Shown: in pieces, positions 1 through 7,865 of the stretch
Numbering within the stretch: position 1 is the first letter of the stretch
How the letters are laid out: each line of letters starts with the position of its first letter
Assembly (NCBI GenBank): GCA_017538775.1
Contig: JAFYIF010000036.1
Coordinates: 1 to 10,179, forward strand
DNA from: Oscillospiraceae bacterium
GTDB lineage: Bacteria; Bacillota; Clostridia; Oscillospirales; Oscillospiraceae
DNA length: 10,179 nucleotides
Reading direction: 5' to 3'
Translations under genes and position numbers: made by a program
Notes under the pieces: generated by a model
The model's input: the letters and a program-made list of their open reading frames with translations, nothing else
Database searches by the model: none
Told to the model about the DNA's origin: nothing

Positions 1-821
1 TGCACATCTCCGTTGTACCAGCCGTCAAACGCATAGCCGTTGTTCGGGGTGGGGTCTGGCAGAGTCGGCCAGGTGTCGTTGTAAGTGACGGTGATGGTGT
101 CGCTTTCGCCCTCCGGCAGCGCACCCTTGTCCGTGGGATCCAGCGTGACGGTGTACTGGTTTGCCCTCCACGCGGCCTGCAGCGTGACCGCTTGGGCGGG
201 CATCGTGAACTTGCCGTCGCTGACCGGTACATCCTGGCTGCTCCAGTCGCCCAGCGTATAGCCGGTCATCGTGGGCTTGCTCTGAACCTGAACCAGCTTG
301 CCGAAGCGCTGAGCGACCTCCGTCGGAGCAGAAGGCGCACCGGCAGGGATCGGAGTCTGGTATTCATAGGTCACGGTGTAAGTGTCGCGGTCGTAGTACA
401 CCTTCACCACGGTGCCGCTGGCCGCGATGGTCTGCTGCGTGATGGCCTTTGCGGTGAAGCCGAGATAGGTCTTTGCCGTGGCCTCGGTCTTCTGGCCGAT
501 CTCGCCCTTCTTTGTCTCGGTGTCAGCATCGACCTTGGTGTATTCATCATCTTCGGCGTTCTGCTGCCAGTGCTCCACCGTGTATGCGGCGTGCGTCTGA
601 TTCCACACCGCATACAGCGTCAGAGGCACTTTCAGGGTGACGCTTGCCTGGTCGCCATAGGTCTGGGCGGTCGCGCTCGCGTCTTCGGACCAACCCAGGA
701 AATTGTAGTCCTCCCGTGCAAAAGTGTTTGCCGTCAGCGTGGTGGCCTTGTTGTAGGGGACGCTCTGGGCCGACATGCTGCCGGAAGTGCTGCCGTTTCC
801 TTTGAAAGTCACGGTCACGGT
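1..821 (-). repeat. Tandem InlB/Listeria-Bacteroides-type repeat region, at least four units
   Basis: This protein-level repeat region covers residues 338 to the window edge of the left-hand secreted protein, at about 600-821, 381-593, 162-380 and 3-155. Units 1, 3 and 4 have the classic layout: a YTVT-type first strand, a central aromatic-Gly-Trp turn (LGW, LGDW, DGWY) and, in units 1 and 3, a closing hydrophobic-A-W strand (YAVW, QAAW). Unit 2 is the longer variant that begins YTVEHWQQN and ends in VYYDRDTYTV. The units are diverged from each other, so they are not recent DNA duplications. Such repeats form beta-grasp modules in stalks of Gram-positive surface proteins. More units may lie beyond the edge. 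Confidence 0.82.
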
Positions 822-1832
822 GGCGAGGGTCTCGACGCCGACGGTAGTCTCTTCGGTCCCGGTGGTGTCGATGGAGGTGATAGTGGCGTTCTCCGCAGTG
901 TAGCGAATGGCCAGATTGGTGTCCTCGCCGAACCAGATGGGCATGGGCACATCATAGACCGCATTATCGGACACAGCAAAGGTCAGCGTGGCGACCTTGG
1001 TTCCTTCTGTGCTGATGTCGATTTTTTTCGGGCTGTTGGGATTCGTGTTATAGAACGCGAAGTAAGAATCCTGCTTGACTGCTTCGTAACCGATTCCCTC
1101 CACAGCTGTCCAGCTCAGATTCTCATCGGCAATGGGATAGATTTCAAAGGCCTCCAGCGTCTGACCTGCGGTGTCAGCGCTGACATACACGTCCGCCATG
1201 AAGGTCCCACCGGGCGTTACTTCGTCATAGTCATCCGCGTCGCTGTCGGTCATAGTGTCGGGGAGAAGATAATAGACGGAGAACCCGGGCTCGTCAGGAG
1301 TGGCGGGGGCTTCGGTGACGGTGATGGTGGCGGTGAGGGTGTTGGCTGTCAACAGATAACCGTCACCGGTATCGGCATCGGACAAATCCTCCACCGCAAA
1401 GCTGACCGGATAATCACCGGCAGGTGCATTGGCACTCAACGTGAAGGGAACCTGAAACAGAACATACCCGTCTGCTTCGCTGTTGAATGTCAGATACTTT
1501 CCGTAGGCGTCGCCCGCGTTGATGGTAAGAGCGGTTGCCGTTGCTCCGGGGAAAGCGTCAGAGCTGGATGCGCTGAGCGTCAATTTGTCCGAGCTTTCGC
1601 TGAAGTTCACGCCAAACGAACCCACTTGAATGTTTTTGTCAATGCAGAACAAAAGCGTGCCCGTCTGCGCCGCGTCGCTTTCACTGAAAGACACGGTCGG
1701 GACGAATACCGTAACGGTTTCGCCGTCGGTTTCCGTGATAGGATCAGATTCTGCTGCCAGGGTGCTGTAAGTAGTGGAAAACACCAGCGCGATTGCCAGA
1801 AGAAGGGATAAAGTTTTTTTCAAAGTTTTCAT
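1..1832 (-). CDS. Secreted surface protein with two cohesin-like domains and InlB-type repeats (3' end outside the window)
   Basis: An open frame of 610 codons starts with ATG at 1832-1830 and is still open at the left edge, so the C-terminus and any anchor are missing. GAGGT at 1839-1843, 6 nt upstream, supports the start. Residues 1-27 form a Sec signal peptide (two Lys pairs, a hydrophobic stretch, STLAA cleavage region). Residues about 40-172 and 183-320 look like cohesin-type beta-sandwiches; the first has the typical late segment FTLSANAPAGDYPVSF. Four repeat units follow (about 338-411, 414-484, 485-557, 560 to edge) of the InlB B-repeat/Listeria-Bacteroides type, with markers such as NFLGWSED, LYAVWN, YTVEHWQQN and YAFDGWYNG. 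The family role is cell-surface or extracellular adhesion and scaffolding. The gene follows the S8 protease after 37 bp without a visible terminator, so co-transcription is likely. The repeat assignment is firm. The cohesin assignment is by pattern only, and no dockerin-binding residues can be verified. An A7 tract lies in the signal-peptide codons. Confidence 0.88.
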   Translation of the reverse strand, partial: MKTLKKTLSLLLAIALVFSTTYSTLAAESDPITETDGETVTVFVPTVSFSESDAAQTGTLLFCIDKNIQVGSFGVNFSESSDKLTLSASSSDAFPGATATALTINAGDAYGKYLTFNSEADGYVLFQVPFTLSANAPAGDYPVSFAVEDLSDADTGDGYLLTANTLTATITVTEAPATPDEPGFSVYYLLPDTMTDSDADDYDEVTPGGTFMADVYVSADTAGQTLEAFEIYPIADENLSWTAVEGIGYEAVKQDSYFAFYNTNPNSPKKIDISTEGTKVATLTFAVSDNAVYDVPMPIWFGEDTNLAIRYTAENATITSIDTTGTEETTVGVETLATVTVTFKGNGSTSGSMSAQSVPYNKATTLTANTFAREDYNFLGWSEDASATAQTYGDQASVTLKVPLTLYAVWNQTHAAYTVEHWQQNAEDDEYTKVDADTETKKGEIGQKTEATAKTYLGFTAKAITQQTIAASGTVVKVYYDRDTYTVTYEYQTPIPAGAPSAPTEVAQRFGKLVQVQSKPTMTGYTLGDWSSQDVPVSDGKFTMPAQAVTLQAAWRANQYTVTLDPTDKGALPEGESDTITVTYNDTWPTLPDPTPNNGYAFDGWYNGDV

Positions 1833-1838
1833 TTTCTT

Positions 1839-1843
1839 ACCTC
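1839..1843 (-). promoter_or_regulatory. Ribosome binding site of the left-hand secreted protein
   Basis: GAGGT on the minus strand lies 6 nt before the ATG at 1832-1830 and fixes the start of a gene whose other end is not visible. The whole gap to the preceding protease stop (1833-1869) is 37 bp and shows no hairpin followed by a T-run, which supports read-through transcription from the protease gene. Confidence 0.75.
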
Positions 1844-1869
1844 AAAACAGAATTGAATCAAAGGCTGTC

Positions 1870-4800
1870 TTACGCTTTCCAACGCAGTTCGCAGTTGGTT
1901 GAAATGGAGGGATCATTTTTCGCGGCCAGATACCGGCTCAGTCTTGTGCTGTCGTTTGGCTTGACATTGCCATCTTTTCGCGTATCGGAAGCCAGCCAGG
2001 TCAAAGGATCCAGGGTGCAGTTTGTGGTGATGGAATCGTCTGATTGTGCGGCGATATAGCGACTGATCCTTGTATAGTCGTTCGCCTTGATCTCACCGTC
2101 TCCGCGTGCGTCTCCCAACAGCACGATACCGATCTGGAATGCGGTGCTCACTTCGGGAATGGTGAAGCGATAAGTGTTTCCCTCCACATGCTGTCCGACA
2201 AGCTCCTGATAGGTCTCTCCCTGGTCGGTGGAGATCGCCAGCACACAGGCCAGATCGCAGCTAACCGTGAACGTATCCCCGGTTTTGTATAGCTGACTGG
2301 TATCCAGCGTTGTGCTTGCTGTGCCTTTGCTTATGACAGACCGGTCATCCAGCGTCACCGCAAACCCCGGCGCATCGCCGATGAGGACGGTCATCTCCGA
2401 TCCCGGATGGGCAGCGTTGCGTTCTACTGTCTCCACCTGCACGCTGTCGAAGTCCACGCCGTCATCCAACTGGAAGTAGAGATCCAGGATCTCGCCGTCC
2501 TTGTCGAGGGTGCTTTCGGCGTTTCGAACCGCGAAACCGAAGGTGATGGTCCCGGACGTTTCGTCCTGTTTCATGGAAGTGAGGGCAGAGGCGGAGTCAA
2601 AGTCCACCAGCTCCAGCTTCGCCGGGTCATAGCTCACACGGATCAAACCGTTGGTGGTGCCGGCCTCGTCCGCCGTGATGTGTACCACGCCGTCGGAGGC
2701 GGGCGTCTCGCCCTGGGCTTCCGTCCCGTCGGTGACCGTGACGGCCTGGGGACGGGCGACAAGGGAATCCAGCGTGCCGTCGCCGGGGAAGGGAACAGGG
2801 GCCGACTCCTCGCCCACCGGCTCGCTGCCGGGCGCGGGGGAGACGCGCTCCGCTCCGCCGTCCTCGCCGGACTTGCCGCCGAACTCCCGCATGAGCTGGG
2901 CGCGCACAGCCTGGAAGTCGGGCATCTCGCCGACAGACTGGCCGTCGGAAGAGGGATTCAGGATGGTGCCGTCTCCTTCGGCAAGCGGGGTTGCCGTGAG
3001 ATCCTTCAGATGCTGGCCCTGCTGATAGAGACCGCCCACAGGCCAGACGCCGTTTTCAAAGCTGCCGACCTCATAGATTGTGCGCTTGGCCGCGTCGTCG
3101 ATGTCTTTCACCAGGATCAGATCCACGTCGTTTTCTCCGGTGTCGTAGCGCGTCCAGTACAGGTCCGAACCGTCATAGTACAGGGACTGGAGATAAGGCA
3201 TATCCACGGTGAAACCCAGATTGCAAACCAGAGTGACGTCGCCGTTCAGCTTCAAACCGTTGCGAATACCGCCAATTCCTGATGTCACATGCTCAAAGCT
3301 GGCTTTGTAGATGTTGCCCTGCATATCCAGGAGCCAGTACCAGTCTATGAGACTGTTCTTTTCCTGACCTGCGTAGGCAATGCCGACAAGGTAGTTGAAG
3401 CCGTCAGGATTTGGAACGATGTAGTCCGAAAAATCCGAATAGCCGGTCAGGCATGTGAGCAGAAGTTCGCGATATTCGGCATCCACAGCCAGGATAAAGC
3501 TGGCGTAGACGCAGAGCAGGTAGTCTTTGGTCGCATTAATGCCGTGGATCATACTGAGATCCATTGCGCCAAGCCCGAGATCCGCGAATACGGTGACTTC
3601 CTCCAAGGCATAGCTGTCTTCGTCCACCTTATAGAGCTTCGAGGTAAAGCTATCGGTATCGAAAGACGCCGCGTAGAGCTGGGCCCGCGTCGTAACGCCG
3701 TCTAAGGTGACCGTGTCATAGGGCCGTCCGTAGGCCACAGAGGCCAGGTTTACTTCAGAATCTTCACTCAGCTTCGTATACGTAGGAATGCCGCTCAGCG
3801 TAAATTCGCTGAAGTTGACCTTGCCGTCCGCGCTCCAGATCACGGAATCGAGCGTGCGGTCAAACACGGTGACCGTGCAGTTTGCCGAGACCGTCGGAGT
3901 CGCCACGGTAGTGGCGGTGACGGTGCAGCTGCCCGCGCTCACGCCGGTAACGACGCCGGTGTCAGGATCCACGGCGGCGATCTCCGGGTGGTCGCTCGTC
4001 CAGCTTACCTGGTCGTCGCGGCCCCAGGGCAACACCTTGGCGCTGAGCTTGGCGGACTTGCCCACGATTAGCTCTGCGCCGTCGGGGAGGATCTCAATTA
4101 CGGATTCATCGTTGTGTTGTTCATACGGGTTCTGGTTGATCCGGTAAGTGCTCAGGTTTCCGGCGTAGTCGTAGACCTGGATCAACAGATGCCGGGGGAC
4201 ATTGTACAGTTCGTCGAAATACTCTTGCAGATCAAAGGTGGCTGTCAGTCCCGTCCCGACTGCGGCTTGCGCGTCCGCGCCGCAGATGCTCTGTTTTCCA
4301 TCCTTCTCGAGGGGCGCTCCGTTCTCGTCCAGCAGCGCGATGGCCGCGATAAACTGATTGTCGGAAGCGGTGATGGTGAGCGCAGAGATGTTTCCGCCGT
4401 CATAGGTCGCCTGGGGAGCCTGGATCGTCGGCGCTACGCTGTCCACGGTAAAGCTGACGGAATAGCCGCCGTCCAGGGAGACGGCGTCCCAGTCGATGCT
4501 GCCGTTTTTCAGGTAATACTCCGGCGCAAGGCTAAGGGTCGCGGTGATGCGCTGGCCTTCCCGGTCCGTACCGGGCTTGAAATTGACGCCCGCTGCGTAG
4601 TAGGCGTAGTTCCAAGTCCCGGTGCTGAGGGAGAAGAACGCGCTGTAGCTGTCCTTGCGCGTCTTGATATCGCTGATGACCGTGCCGTTCTCCCCGGTCA
4701 CCGTCACCCGGCTGCCCACCGCGTTGCGGATCAGGGTGTAGCGCACAGTGGTCAGGGTGTCCGCGGCGTTGATGGCGTTGCGCTCCGGCAGATAGGTCTC

Positions 4801-7800
4801 GTCCGGCACCGCCGGATTCCCGCCGAGGAAACGGACCAGGCCATAGGCGTTTTTCACCAGGAACGCCTTGTCGTTGTCGGACTTGTAGTTTGGACCGGAG
4901 GCCACATACGGCTCCACGCGGGTGCCCTGCCAGTTGTCCAGCAGACTGCCCTGGTCCACCATGGACGGTTCGGTCCAGCTGCCGTAGTAGCCCAGCACCG
5001 GGATGGAGTGGGTCACGCCGAGCGCCCCGTCCGGGGTCTCCGCCTCCCGCACATAGAGGAAGCCCTCAATGTACGCGCCCTTGATGCCATACTGCTCGAT
5101 GTCGCTGAACAAGAAGCTGGCCGTGACCGTTGCGTGGCCGTTTTTGGGCACCGTGATCGTGGCTGCGTTCAGCAGCTCGACCAGGGCGTACACGTCGTGG
5201 GTATCCACGTCGCCGTCCCTGTCCACGTCGGTTGTACCCGCATGGCTGATGCTGCTTCGCACGCCGGTCAGCTTGTCCAGCAGCGCCTGCGCGTCCGGCA
5301 TGGCGACGACGCCGTTGCCGTCGAAGTCGTAGTCCAGACCCAGCGCGTTGCCGACGGAGCGCCCGTCCGCCGTCCAGCTTACGGTGGCGGTCAGGGGCGT
5401 CGTCCAGTAGTCCAGATACTGGAAGCCTTCGTAGTCAAACACGTCCTGGGTGAAGAAATCCGCGCTGAGGGAAAAGCTTTGTGCCTCGTCCGCGAAATTA
5501 TACAGGGTGAACGTGGCGCTGTAGGCGTTCTCGCGGCCCGGGTCGTCCCCCAGCTCCACCTTGATCTTGCCGTCGGCGGCGGACTTGGTGGCGCTTTGCG
5601 CCATCATGATGTAACTCCGGGCGTTGACGGCGGCTTCCAGGTCGATGAGGCCCGCGCCTTGTTTCATGATGGAGTAGTATTCTCCGCCGCTGTCTTCCTC
5701 CCGCAGCGGGACGGCGGTGCTCATCATCAGGGACTGCATGAGCTGGCGCTGGCTGAGTTGGCTGGCCGGCGGGCGGGAGCCGTTGACCTTTGCCAGCACG
5801 CCCTCCTCCCGGAGGTACTGGGCCAGCACGGCGGTGAGGCCCGCGATCTGGGGGGAGGCCATGCTGGTGCCGCTCATGTTCTCGTATTGGTCCGTGCCGC
5901 CGACCTGACCTTCGTTGGTCTTGTTCGTGCCGAAGACGGAATAGATGTTACCGCCGGGGGCGGTGATCTCCGGCTTGAGGCTCAGGTCGCCGGGAACGCC
6001 CCAGGAGCTGAAGTCGCTCATCTCATAGTACTCCACCTCGCCGGGGTCGTTGACCGCGACGCTCTCCGCAACGGTGATTTGGCCCGTATAATAGGGGAGA
6101 CCGTTCTGGCTGGTCTGTTTCGTGCCCACGCTCTTCATATAGGCGCCGTCCGACTGAGTGATGGAGACCACGGGGGCTGTGTACCCCTCCTGATAGCCGG
6201 TCAGGTTCATGGAGATGGTGCCGGGCTGGTTGTTGTAGATGATGACGGCCTTTGCACCCTTGCTCACGGCGTTGTTCGCCTTTTCATAGAAGGAGACCAC
6301 GCCGCGGGAACAAAGCGCCACCTTCCCGGTCAGGGGGATGTCGCCCCACTCCTCTGCGGTGCCGAAGCCGTCGATCAGCACATAGTCATGCGTTCCCGCA
6401 ATGCTGTGGATCGGCTCATTGCCGTAGCCGGAGGTCTCGTTGAAGAAGATGTTTTTGTCTCCCACGGTCAGAAACTCCCCGGTGAAGCCCTTGTTGTCCA
6501 CGGAGGCCACGGACAGGGCGTATTCATAGGTGCCGGGGGAGCCGCCGGTGGAATAGCTCACGTCATCGGCGTAGAGGTAGCCCAGGTTGGAAAAGCTCGC
6601 CCAGGCGTAGCTGTTGCCCGCAGAGTTGGCCCAGACCAGATCACAACTCTGGATCGTGGAGAGGTACTCGGCATATTCTTTTCCGTTGACCATGCCGGGG
6701 ACGGAGGACCCCAGGGACAGGTTCACCACGTCCGCGCCCAGCACGATGGCGTCCTCGATGGCGGCGAAGTAGTCGGAGTCATAGGCCCCGCCATTGCTGC
6801 CGAAGACCTTCATCACCAGCAGCTGCGCGTCCGGCGCGTCCCCCTGGGTGTAGACGGCCTCCAGCGCTTCCACATAGTCCGTTTCGCTGCTGCTGTCCGG
6901 GATATAGCGGTTGGCCGTGGCGATGCCGGAGACGTGGGAACCGTGTTCCCCCTGGGTGTCGTTCAGGTGGGTCACGTCCAGGCTGCTGTCCACATAGTTG
7001 AAGGCATAGGGGATCTTGGTCGTGCGGTAGAGGTCTGAGGCTGTGACGGAGGACAAACCGTTCGATTTCTCCTGGTTCCAGCCTTTTTTCGCGTTGAGCT
7101 GGTCCAGAACCGCTTCCACGTCCGACTCGGACATCAGCTTGACAGGCTCATCCCGCTCCGCGTTCAACTCCTCGATGGCGTAGTCGAACGCCCCCGCGTC
7201 AAAGGACTGATGGCTGGTGTCCAGACCCGTGTCCACCACGGCCACTCTGCTGCCCGCCCCGGTGTAGCCGGTGGACCAGACCTGCTGCACGCCGGTCATC
7301 TCCGTGGCTACGGACATCATGGGCCCGTCGCCGGGCAGGGCCTTCATCGGCTCATAGCGGTTTTCCAGGAACACGCGCCGGACGCCCACCACGTCCTGAA
7401 TGGCCGCGATGTCGCCGTAGCGCACGTTGGCGGAGATGAGGTTGGCCGCCAGCGTCAGGTTCCAGACCACGTCCAGCTTCGCGCCGCCCAGAGCCTCGGC
7501 GGAGATGCGCCGGGCAATGGCGTCCTGCGAAGCGCGCAGGCTGTCCCGGTAGGCCACCGCTGCCGGGTCCGTGCCGTAGTCCACGCGCCCGGTCCCCACG
7601 CGCTCCAGCGTGGAGGGCGCGTCCAGCTCGATGGAGACGCGCACCATTTCGTCCGGCGCGTGCGCCGGTTCGGCGGGCACTTCCTCCGACACCTCCGCGC
7701 CCAGGCGGAAGGCCACGCTGTCATTTGGGACCTGCTCCCAGCCCGGACCCGTCGCTTGCTCCGACCCCGGTACCGCCAGCACGGGAACCGCGGAGAGAGC

Positions 7801-7851
7801 CAGCAGAAGGGACAGCACCAGAGCACAGATCCGTTTCCAGGATTTGTACAT
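1870..7851 (-). CDS. Giant secreted S8 subtilisin-like serine protease with dockerin and cohesin-like modules
   Basis: This 1993-residue extracellular endopeptidase starts at ATG 7851-7849 behind AAAGGAG with 7 nt spacing. Residues 1-26 are a Sec signal peptide ending PVLA. Residues about 69-165 resemble an I9-type propeptide. The catalytic domain spans about 190-745: Asp207 (VAVVDTGLD), His303 (GEHGSHVSGI), oxyanion Asn413 (NSAGNS) and Ser663 (SGTSMASPQ) are all intact, so it should be active. A PA-type segment (about 455-600) is inserted before the Ser, as in C5a peptidase/lactocepin/Vpr-type enzymes. Next come an Fn3-like sandwich (about 775-955) interrupted by a dockerin (840-896), further sandwiches to about 1240, a Big_2-like Ig domain (about 1250-1330), a propeller-like region (about 1331-1620), a Pro/Gly/Glu linker (about 1639-1720), a cohesin-like domain (about 1703-1812), a small sandwich (about 1823-1912) and a terminal dockerin (1913-1993). 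No LPXTG or membrane anchor is present. Substrate unknown. Confidence 0.95.
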   Translation of the reverse strand: MYKSWKRICALVLSLLLALSAVPVLAVPGSEQATGPGWEQVPNDSVAFRLGAEVSEEVPAEPAHAPDEMVRVSIELDAPSTLERVGTGRVDYGTDPAAVAYRDSLRASQDAIARRISAEALGGAKLDVVWNLTLAANLISANVRYGDIAAIQDVVGVRRVFLENRYEPMKALPGDGPMMSVATEMTGVQQVWSTGYTGAGSRVAVVDTGLDTSHQSFDAGAFDYAIEELNAERDEPVKLMSESDVEAVLDQLNAKKGWNQEKSNGLSSVTASDLYRTTKIPYAFNYVDSSLDVTHLNDTQGEHGSHVSGIATANRYIPDSSSETDYVEALEAVYTQGDAPDAQLLVMKVFGSNGGAYDSDYFAAIEDAIVLGADVVNLSLGSSVPGMVNGKEYAEYLSTIQSCDLVWANSAGNSYAWASFSNLGYLYADDVSYSTGGSPGTYEYALSVASVDNKGFTGEFLTVGDKNIFFNETSGYGNEPIHSIAGTHDYVLIDGFGTAEEWGDIPLTGKVALCSRGVVSFYEKANNAVSKGAKAVIIYNNQPGTISMNLTGYQEGYTAPVVSITQSDGAYMKSVGTKQTSQNGLPYYTGQITVAESVAVNDPGEVEYYEMSDFSSWGVPGDLSLKPEITAPGGNIYSVFGTNKTNEGQVGGTDQYENMSGTSMASPQIAGLTAVLAQYLREEGVLAKVNGSRPPASQLSQRQLMQSLMMSTAVPLREEDSGGEYYSIMKQGAGLIDLEAAVNARSYIMMAQSATKSAADGKIKVELGDDPGRENAYSATFTLYNFADEAQSFSLSADFFTQDVFDYEGFQYLDYWTTPLTATVSWTADGRSVGNALGLDYDFDGNGVVAMPDAQALLDKLTGVRSSISHAGTTDVDRDGDVDTHDVYALVELLNAATITVPKNGHATVTASFLFSDIEQYGIKGAYIEGFLYVREAETPDGALGVTHSIPVLGYYGSWTEPSMVDQGSLLDNWQGTRVEPYVASGPNYKSDNDKAFLVKNAYGLVRFLGGNPAVPDETYLPERNAINAADTLTTVRYTLIRNAVGSRVTVTGENGTVISDIKTRKDSYSAFFSLSTGTWNYAYYAAGVNFKPGTDREGQRITATLSLAPEYYLKNGSIDWDAVSLDGGYSVSFTVDSVAPTIQAPQATYDGGNISALTITASDNQFIAAIALLDENGAPLEKDGKQSICGADAQAAVGTGLTATFDLQEYFDELYNVPRHLLIQVYDYAGNLSTYRINQNPYEQHNDESVIEILPDGAELIVGKSAKLSAKVLPWGRDDQVSWTSDHPEIAAVDPDTGVVTGVSAGSCTVTATTVATPTVSANCTVTVFDRTLDSVIWSADGKVNFSEFTLSGIPTYTKLSEDSEVNLASVAYGRPYDTVTLDGVTTRAQLYAASFDTDSFTSKLYKVDEDSYALEEVTVFADLGLGAMDLSMIHGINATKDYLLCVYASFILAVDAEYRELLLTCLTGYSDFSDYIVPNPDGFNYLVGIAYAGQEKNSLIDWYWLLDMQGNIYKASFEHVTSGIGGIRNGLKLNGDVTLVCNLGFTVDMPYLQSLYYDGSDLYWTRYDTGENDVDLILVKDIDDAAKRTIYEVGSFENGVWPVGGLYQQGQHLKDLTATPLAEGDGTILNPSSDGQSVGEMPDFQAVRAQLMREFGGKSGEDGGAERVSPAPGSEPVGEESAPVPFPGDGTLDSLVARPQAVTVTDGTEAQGETPASDGVVHITADEAGTTNGLIRVSYDPAKLELVDFDSASALTSMKQDETSGTITFGFAVRNAESTLDKDGEILDLYFQLDDGVDFDSVQVETVERNAAHPGSEMTVLIGDAPGFAVTLDDRSVISKGTASTTLDTSQLYKTGDTFTVSCDLACVLAISTDQGETYQELVGQHVEGNTYRFTIPEVSTAFQIGIVLLGDARGDGEIKANDYTRISRYIAAQSDDSITTNCTLDPLTWLASDTRKDGNVKPNDSTRLSRYLAAKNDPSISTNCELRWKA
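1873..2115 (-). other. C-terminal dockerin-like domain of the S8 protease with non-canonical loops
   Basis: This encodes residues 1913-1993, two copies of one motif with a 42-residue offset. Copy 1 loop: D1914, R1916, D1918, G1919, K1922, D1925. Copy 2 loop: D1956, R1958, D1960, G1961, K1964, D1967. Each loop is followed by an S/R-rich helix (YTRISRYIAA, STRLSRYLAA) and an ITTNC or ISTNC tail with Cys1945 and Cys1987. Known type I dockerins have two EF-hand-like Ca loops of the form D-x-N-x-D-G with a further Asn/Asp at position 9 and Asp at 12, and they bind cohesins. Here positions 3 and 9 are basic in both copies, so calcium binding may be weakened or altered. The two Cys occupy equivalent positions and might pair after secretion. 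Confidence 0.72.
2416..2745 (-). other. Cohesin-like beta-sandwich inside the S8 protease
   Basis: This encodes about residues 1703-1812. The pattern fits the cohesin fold: an opening strand (VVHITADEA), a segment of the NGLIRVSYDPAKLELVDF type that matches the conserved inner strands and turn, a TITFGFAV strand, and GEILDLYFQL, the usual late strand. A Pro/Gly/Glu-rich linker (about residues 1639-1720) leads into it and a small sandwich plus dockerin follows. Cohesin-like folds also occur as plain structural or carbohydrate-binding modules, so binding to dockerin is not shown by the sequence. Confidence 0.55.
5164..5334 (-). other. Internal dockerin domain within an Fn3-like module of the S8 protease
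   Basis: This encodes residues 840-896. Loop 1 is DFDGNGVVAMPD and loop 2 is DVDRDGDVDTHD; both keep acidic or Asn residues at loop positions 1, 3, 5 and 12, and loop 2 also at position 9, as expected for calcium binding. Short helices follow each loop (AQALLDKLTG, VYALVELLN). The flanking sequence (TATVSWTADG before, ATITVPKNGHATVT after) reads as neighbouring strands of one beta-sandwich, so the dockerin seems to sit in a loop of that domain rather than at a chain end. Confidence 0.78.
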
Positions 7852-7858
7852 TGCGTCA

Positions 7859-7865
7859 CTCCTTT
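7859..7865 (-). promoter_or_regulatory. Ribosome binding site of the S8 protease
   Basis: AAAGGAG on the minus strand sits 7 nt before ATG 7851-7849. Together with the signal peptide beginning at this ATG, it decides the start in favour of 7851 over upstream possibilities. The predicted leader from the promoter is about 105 nt and GC-rich; I see no riboswitch or convincing hairpin in it. Confidence 0.8.

Noticed and set aside
192-1811. A 539-codon plus-strand open frame opposite the InlB-repeat protein
   Set aside because: It has the same in-register antisense effect. The minus strand encodes a clear signal peptide and recognisable repeats over the same bases.
4114-7038. A 974-codon open frame on the plus strand, antisense to the protease
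   Set aside because: It lies exactly in codon register with the minus-strand gene, so its stops would require TTA, CTA or TCA sense codons, which are rare in this GC-rich gene. Its translation has no domains and is rich in Val/Gly/His/Asp, typical of such shadows.
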